Source: Sulfurimonadaceae bacterium (GTDB lineage: Bacteria > Campylobacterota > Campylobacteria > Campylobacterales > Sulfurimonadaceae). From it: a DNA stretch of 7,475 bases. Both the position numbers and the translations under genes were made by a program. The notes beneath the pieces were generated by a model that was not told the DNA's origin, did not search any database, and was given only the letters and a program-made list of their open reading frames with translations. Shown piece by piece: positions 4,886-7,475 of the stretch; the stretch's first letter is position 1; each line of letters starts with the position of its first letter. Where the stretch lies: positions 1 to 7,475 of the forward strand of contig JAUWRZ010000097.1 in NCBI GenBank assembly GCA_030610325.1, in the 5' to 3' direction.

Positions 4886-6442
4886 ATGCAGATCGACTTG
4901 GTAAAAAAAAGATATTTTATAACTCTGCTTATCTTCTTAGTCATCGCTGTATCTGGAGTTGTCTATGATACGACCAACAGGACTATTGAGGAGTATCTGG
5001 TCAAGAAGACAGACCAGATGGACCTTGAGTATAACGTCATCTATAACCATAACAAGACGATCGCAGACCTGATCTTTAAGACTTTGGTCAATGATCCGCA
5101 GATCATCGGACTCTTTAGAGACCGGGAACGAAAAAGACTGCACCAACGACTTCTGACTGATTATGAAGAGCTTAAATATTTTAGCATCAGGCAACTCCAT
5201 TTTCATCTACCAAACAATGACAGCTTTTTGAGGATGCATAGACCTTCCAAGTTTGGCGATAACCTCTCAAAAGCCAGGTTGACAGTCAAGTATGTGAATG
5301 AGCATAAAAAGTATATCGATGGCTTTGAAGAGGGTAAGATATTTAACGGGTTTAGATTTGTCTACCCTCTCTTTGATGCACAAAAGCATATAGGCAGTGT
5401 CGAGATCTCTTTCAGTGCCCTGGCGTTTATACAAGCAGTAGTCAAGAGTTATAAGATAAAAAGTAACTTTATCATCAATAAAGATATAGTCGCTCAGAAA
5501 GTCTTTGATGATGAGCAGTCCAATTATGTCCAGAGTCCACTTCCTCAGTACTATTTTCAGAGATCTATCATCGAGTATCTTAAGGTCGACTACTCAAAAC
5601 GGCCAGTATTAAAATATCTCTCTGATGATATCCATGCAAGGATACTGACTGGAGACTCCTTCTCGAGCTATGATAGACATAGAGATGAGGTCGTGACTTT
5701 CATCCCTCTAAAGAACCCTATAACCGGTGATGCGATAGCTGCTATCACTTTTCGCAGTCCAGATATATCTATTGCCCAGGAGCAGAAGAGCTCACTGGTC
5801 ATACTCCTTACCTCTATCCTCATCATCGCCGTGGTACTGCTGCTTATCTATAAAGAACTGAGATATAAGATGGACCTTGAACATAAGATCATAGATAGGA
5901 CAAAAGAGTTGTTGGTACTAAATGAGCGATTAGAGGGTATGGCAAATGTAGACCCTCTCACCGGAGCCTATAATCGACGCTACCTGTACACGGTGTCGGA
6001 GAAGATAATCCCTTTGATCAAAAGAGAGCGCAGACGCCTCTCTCTGGCTATGATAGATATCGACAGGTTTAAAGATATTAACGATACCTATGGACATGAT
6101 AGGGGAGACGAGGTCTTAAAGATACTTGTAGAGAAGGTCACAGATAGCATTCGCGAGAGCGATGTCTTTATAAGGTACGGTGGTGAAGAGTTTGTCCTGC
6201 TGTTTCCAAATACAACGCTACAGCAGGCTTTAGTCATCTCCGAGAAGGTACGAAAAGTCATCGACTCCTCCCCGGGAGTCCATGATGTAAGATTTACGGT
6301 AAGTGTAGGGGTGACAGAGTTCATCAATGGAAGTGATAATATAGACAGTGCCCTGAAAAGAGCAGACATAGCACTTTATAAGGCTAAGAACAGTGGCAGA
6401 AATAGAGTCGAGTATATAGAGGAGATGGGTACTCGGGGCTGA
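4886..6442 (+). CDS. Membrane-bound diguanylate cyclase with double-Cache sensor
   Basis: A 518-residue inner-membrane enzyme that condenses two GTP into c-di-GMP. In order: membrane segment about 11-27; periplasmic sensor about 28-302 of the dCache_3 kind, recognised from LHFHLPNNDSFLR and FGDNLSKAR (104-131); second membrane segment 303-322; a helical coiled-coil linker 325-352; and a GGDEF domain about 353-512. The active site is GGEEF (432-436), with the metal/nucleotide residues of DIDRFKDINDTYGHDRGD (391-408). The product-inhibition I-site RESD (423-426) stands five residues before it, so both catalysis and feedback inhibition look intact. The ATG has only a weak GGG five bases upstream. 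The ligand of the sensor is not deducible; Cache domains generally bind small organic molecules. No clear promoter was found; TAGAAT near 4828 and TAAAAT near 4858 are weak candidates. Confidence 0.95.
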   Translation: MQIDLVKKRYFITLLIFLVIAVSGVVYDTTNRTIEEYLVKKTDQMDLEYNVIYNHNKTIADLIFKTLVNDPQIIGLFRDRERKRLHQRLLTDYEELKYFSIRQLHFHLPNNDSFLRMHRPSKFGDNLSKARLTVKYVNEHKKYIDGFEEGKIFNGFRFVYPLFDAQKHIGSVEISFSALAFIQAVVKSYKIKSNFIINKDIVAQKVFDDEQSNYVQSPLPQYYFQRSIIEYLKVDYSKRPVLKYLSDDIHARILTGDSFSSYDRHRDEVVTFIPLKNPITGDAIAAITFRSPDISIAQEQKSSLVILLTSILIIAVVLLLIYKELRYKMDLEHKIIDRTKELLVLNERLEGMANVDPLTGAYNRRYLYTVSEKIIPLIKRERRRLSLAMIDIDRFKDINDTYGHDRGDEVLKILVEKVTDSIRESDVFIRYGGEEFVLLFPNTTLQQALVISEKVRKVIDSSPGVHDVRFTVSVGVTEFINGSDNIDSALKRADIALYKAKNSGRNRVEYIEEMGTRG

Positions 6443-6515
6443 AGAGCACTTTTTAGGTCGTGACCCATAAAGATCAAGGTGATTAATAAGAGATGTGATC
6501 TAAATACTCTATGAT

Positions 6516-6521
6516 TATAAT
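6516..6521 (+). promoter_or_regulatory. Sigma-70 -10 box (TATAAT) of the metalloprotease gene
   Basis: A perfect TATAAT preceded by TGAT in an AT-rich context, 22 bases before the ATG at 6544. The predicted leader of about 15 bases includes the GAGAG ribosome site (6532-6536). No obvious -35 box is present. The 101-base gap after the cyclase gene otherwise holds only a short GGTC-GT-GACC dyad, so this gene is probably transcribed separately. Confidence 0.5.
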
Positions 6522-6543
6522 AAAATATCACGAGAGTACATAA

Positions 6544-7475
6544 ATGTCAAAAAAGATCACGGGCCTGCTTATAACATCTTTAAGTCTGTATGCAGCACTT
6601 CCTATGAGTAGTGTCGTCCCGCACGATAAGCCATACTTCACCAAAGAGGTCCGTAATACCGAGCTTATCTACACAGAAGGCAATATCCCTTTTGCCAAAG
6701 AGGCAGCGGCTGTCCAGTTGGACATGCAGCCGCAGTATGAGGAGATGTTCGGTTATGTGATGGATGAGAAGCTATATGTCGGGCTGATCTCGCAATACAA
6801 CCAGATCGCCAACGGCTTCTCTACACCGTACCCGAACAACCGTCAGATCAACTACCTCGGTGGGGCGATGCAGGTAGACTACTTCTCCTCCCCCTCCTGG
6901 CTTCAGACTCTGCTCTATCATGAGACCGCACATAACTATCAGATGAACGCCAAAGACAATGTCATCTCAAGCAGTCTGCACACAGTGATAGGAAACGGTG
7001 CCTTCTTCCTCCCATGGTTTACGCTTCCAAATATCGTTGAAAGCTCTTTTCTTCTCGAAGGAAATGCCGTACTGAACGAGTCATGGCATGGCAATGGGGG
7101 ACGACTCTACAGCGGGCGCTTCAAGGCTGCGACACTCCAGCAGGCCACAGCCGGTTATCTGACCCCTGAACGTCTCTACAATGATAACTACTACTTTCTC
7201 TATGGCTCCCACTTCTATACCCTTGGCGGACAGTATCAGTACCATCTGGCAGAGAAGTATGGATTAAAAGAGGTCAACAGCTACTGGAAAGAGCACTCTA
7301 AAGATTGGTACTGGCCCTTCTTTACCAACAACTCGACTGAACGTTCCATCGGTGTCGACTTTGAGACGGCTTTTGATGAGTGGCGTAAAGTGATGGAGTC
7401 TGAGGCTACCGAGATGATCGATGTCGATGGTGAAGTATTGGCTTCCACGCAGTTTTACTCGCCGATCAACGGCAG
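6544..7475 (+). CDS. Secreted HExxH zinc metalloprotease, N-terminal part of a probable peptidase/beta-propeller protein (cut by window edge)
   Basis: This is the first 310 codons, running off the right edge. Residues 1-23 form a signal peptide (KK, hydrophobic LLITSLSLYAALP), so the protein is periplasmic or exported. The zinc motif is HETAH (126-130) in LLYHETAHNYQM, and LLEGNAVLNES supplies E172 as the likely third ligand, the gluzincin (peptidase MA-like) arrangement. The following GGRLYSGRF, YLTPERLYN and YGSHFYTLGG blocks match the helical region of bacterial proteins in which such a peptidase precedes WD40/TolB-like propeller blades; the blades would lie beyond the window, and the last visible residues (IDVDGEVLASTQFYSP) may open them. 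The natural substrate is unknown. Composition is more GC-rich than the neighbours. The ATG is preceded by GAGAG at seven bases. Confidence 0.85.
   Translation, partial: MSKKITGLLITSLSLYAALPMSSVVPHDKPYFTKEVRNTELIYTEGNIPFAKEAAAVQLDMQPQYEEMFGYVMDEKLYVGLISQYNQIANGFSTPYPNNRQINYLGGAMQVDYFSSPSWLQTLLYHETAHNYQMNAKDNVISSSLHTVIGNGAFFLPWFTLPNIVESSFLLEGNAVLNESWHGNGGRLYSGRFKAATLQQATAGYLTPERLYNDNYYFLYGSHFYTLGGQYQYHLAEKYGLKEVNSYWKEHSKDWYWPFFTNNSTERSIGVDFETAFDEWRKVMESEATEMIDVDGEVLASTQFYSPING

Noticed and set aside
6088..6369. A 93-codon minus-strand open frame.
   Set aside because: It is antisense to the GGDEF domain, whose codons explain the open frame; composition is Ser/Thr-rich noise.

Overview
The window looks like a chromosomal segment of a motile, moderately AT-rich Campylobacterota-type bacterium (Sulfurimonas/Sulfurovum-like). 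This is inferred from the gene mix: a degenerate EAL-HDOD protein, a Cache-type diguanylate cyclase, a single-domain hemerythrin, T-rich sigma-70-like promoters without clear -35 boxes, and a strong sigma-54 site. The exact taxon cannot be fixed from the sequence alone.

Layout. (1) 44-866, plus strand: a complete two-gene HEPN/MNT toxin-antitoxin module, mntA-hepT, with an 8-base overlap and all catalytic motifs intact. (2) 867-1360: an AT-rich, gene-poor stretch with at most one or two doubtful small ORFs, ending in a cluster of dyad symmetries. (3) 1361-4091, minus strand: a single-domain hemerythrin; an unrecognised 279-residue protein with a DxDxDG calcium-loop-like motif, preceded by a good sigma-54 promoter; and a YuxH-type EAL-like/HDOD protein whose EAL half has lost its catalytic motif. 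(4) 4152-4516: no intact gene, but three consecutive plus-strand frames read as if they belonged to one small gene broken by frameshifts. (5) 4517-4765, plus: a small hypothetical gene followed by a weak terminator-like hairpin. (6) 4886-6442, plus: a membrane-bound diguanylate cyclase with a double-Cache periplasmic sensor, an intact GGEEF active site and an I-site. (7) 6544 to the window edge, plus: the first 310 residues of a secreted HExxH (gluzincin-type) metalloprotease of the kind usually followed by a beta-propeller, with its own TATAAT promoter.

How it fits together. The cyclase makes c-di-GMP in response to a periplasmic ligand. The EAL-HDOD protein is a non-catalytic signalling scaffold, and the sigma-54-driven unknown gene may link this block to the flagellar programme, because sigma-54 in this phylum chiefly drives mid-class flagellar genes. 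The hemerythrin, 65 bases downstream of the unknown gene, may be read from the same promoter but also has a plausible promoter of its own. The toxin-antitoxin module and the degraded stretches suggest an accessory or recombining neighbourhood. No RNA gene, CRISPR array, insertion sequence or attachment site was seen.
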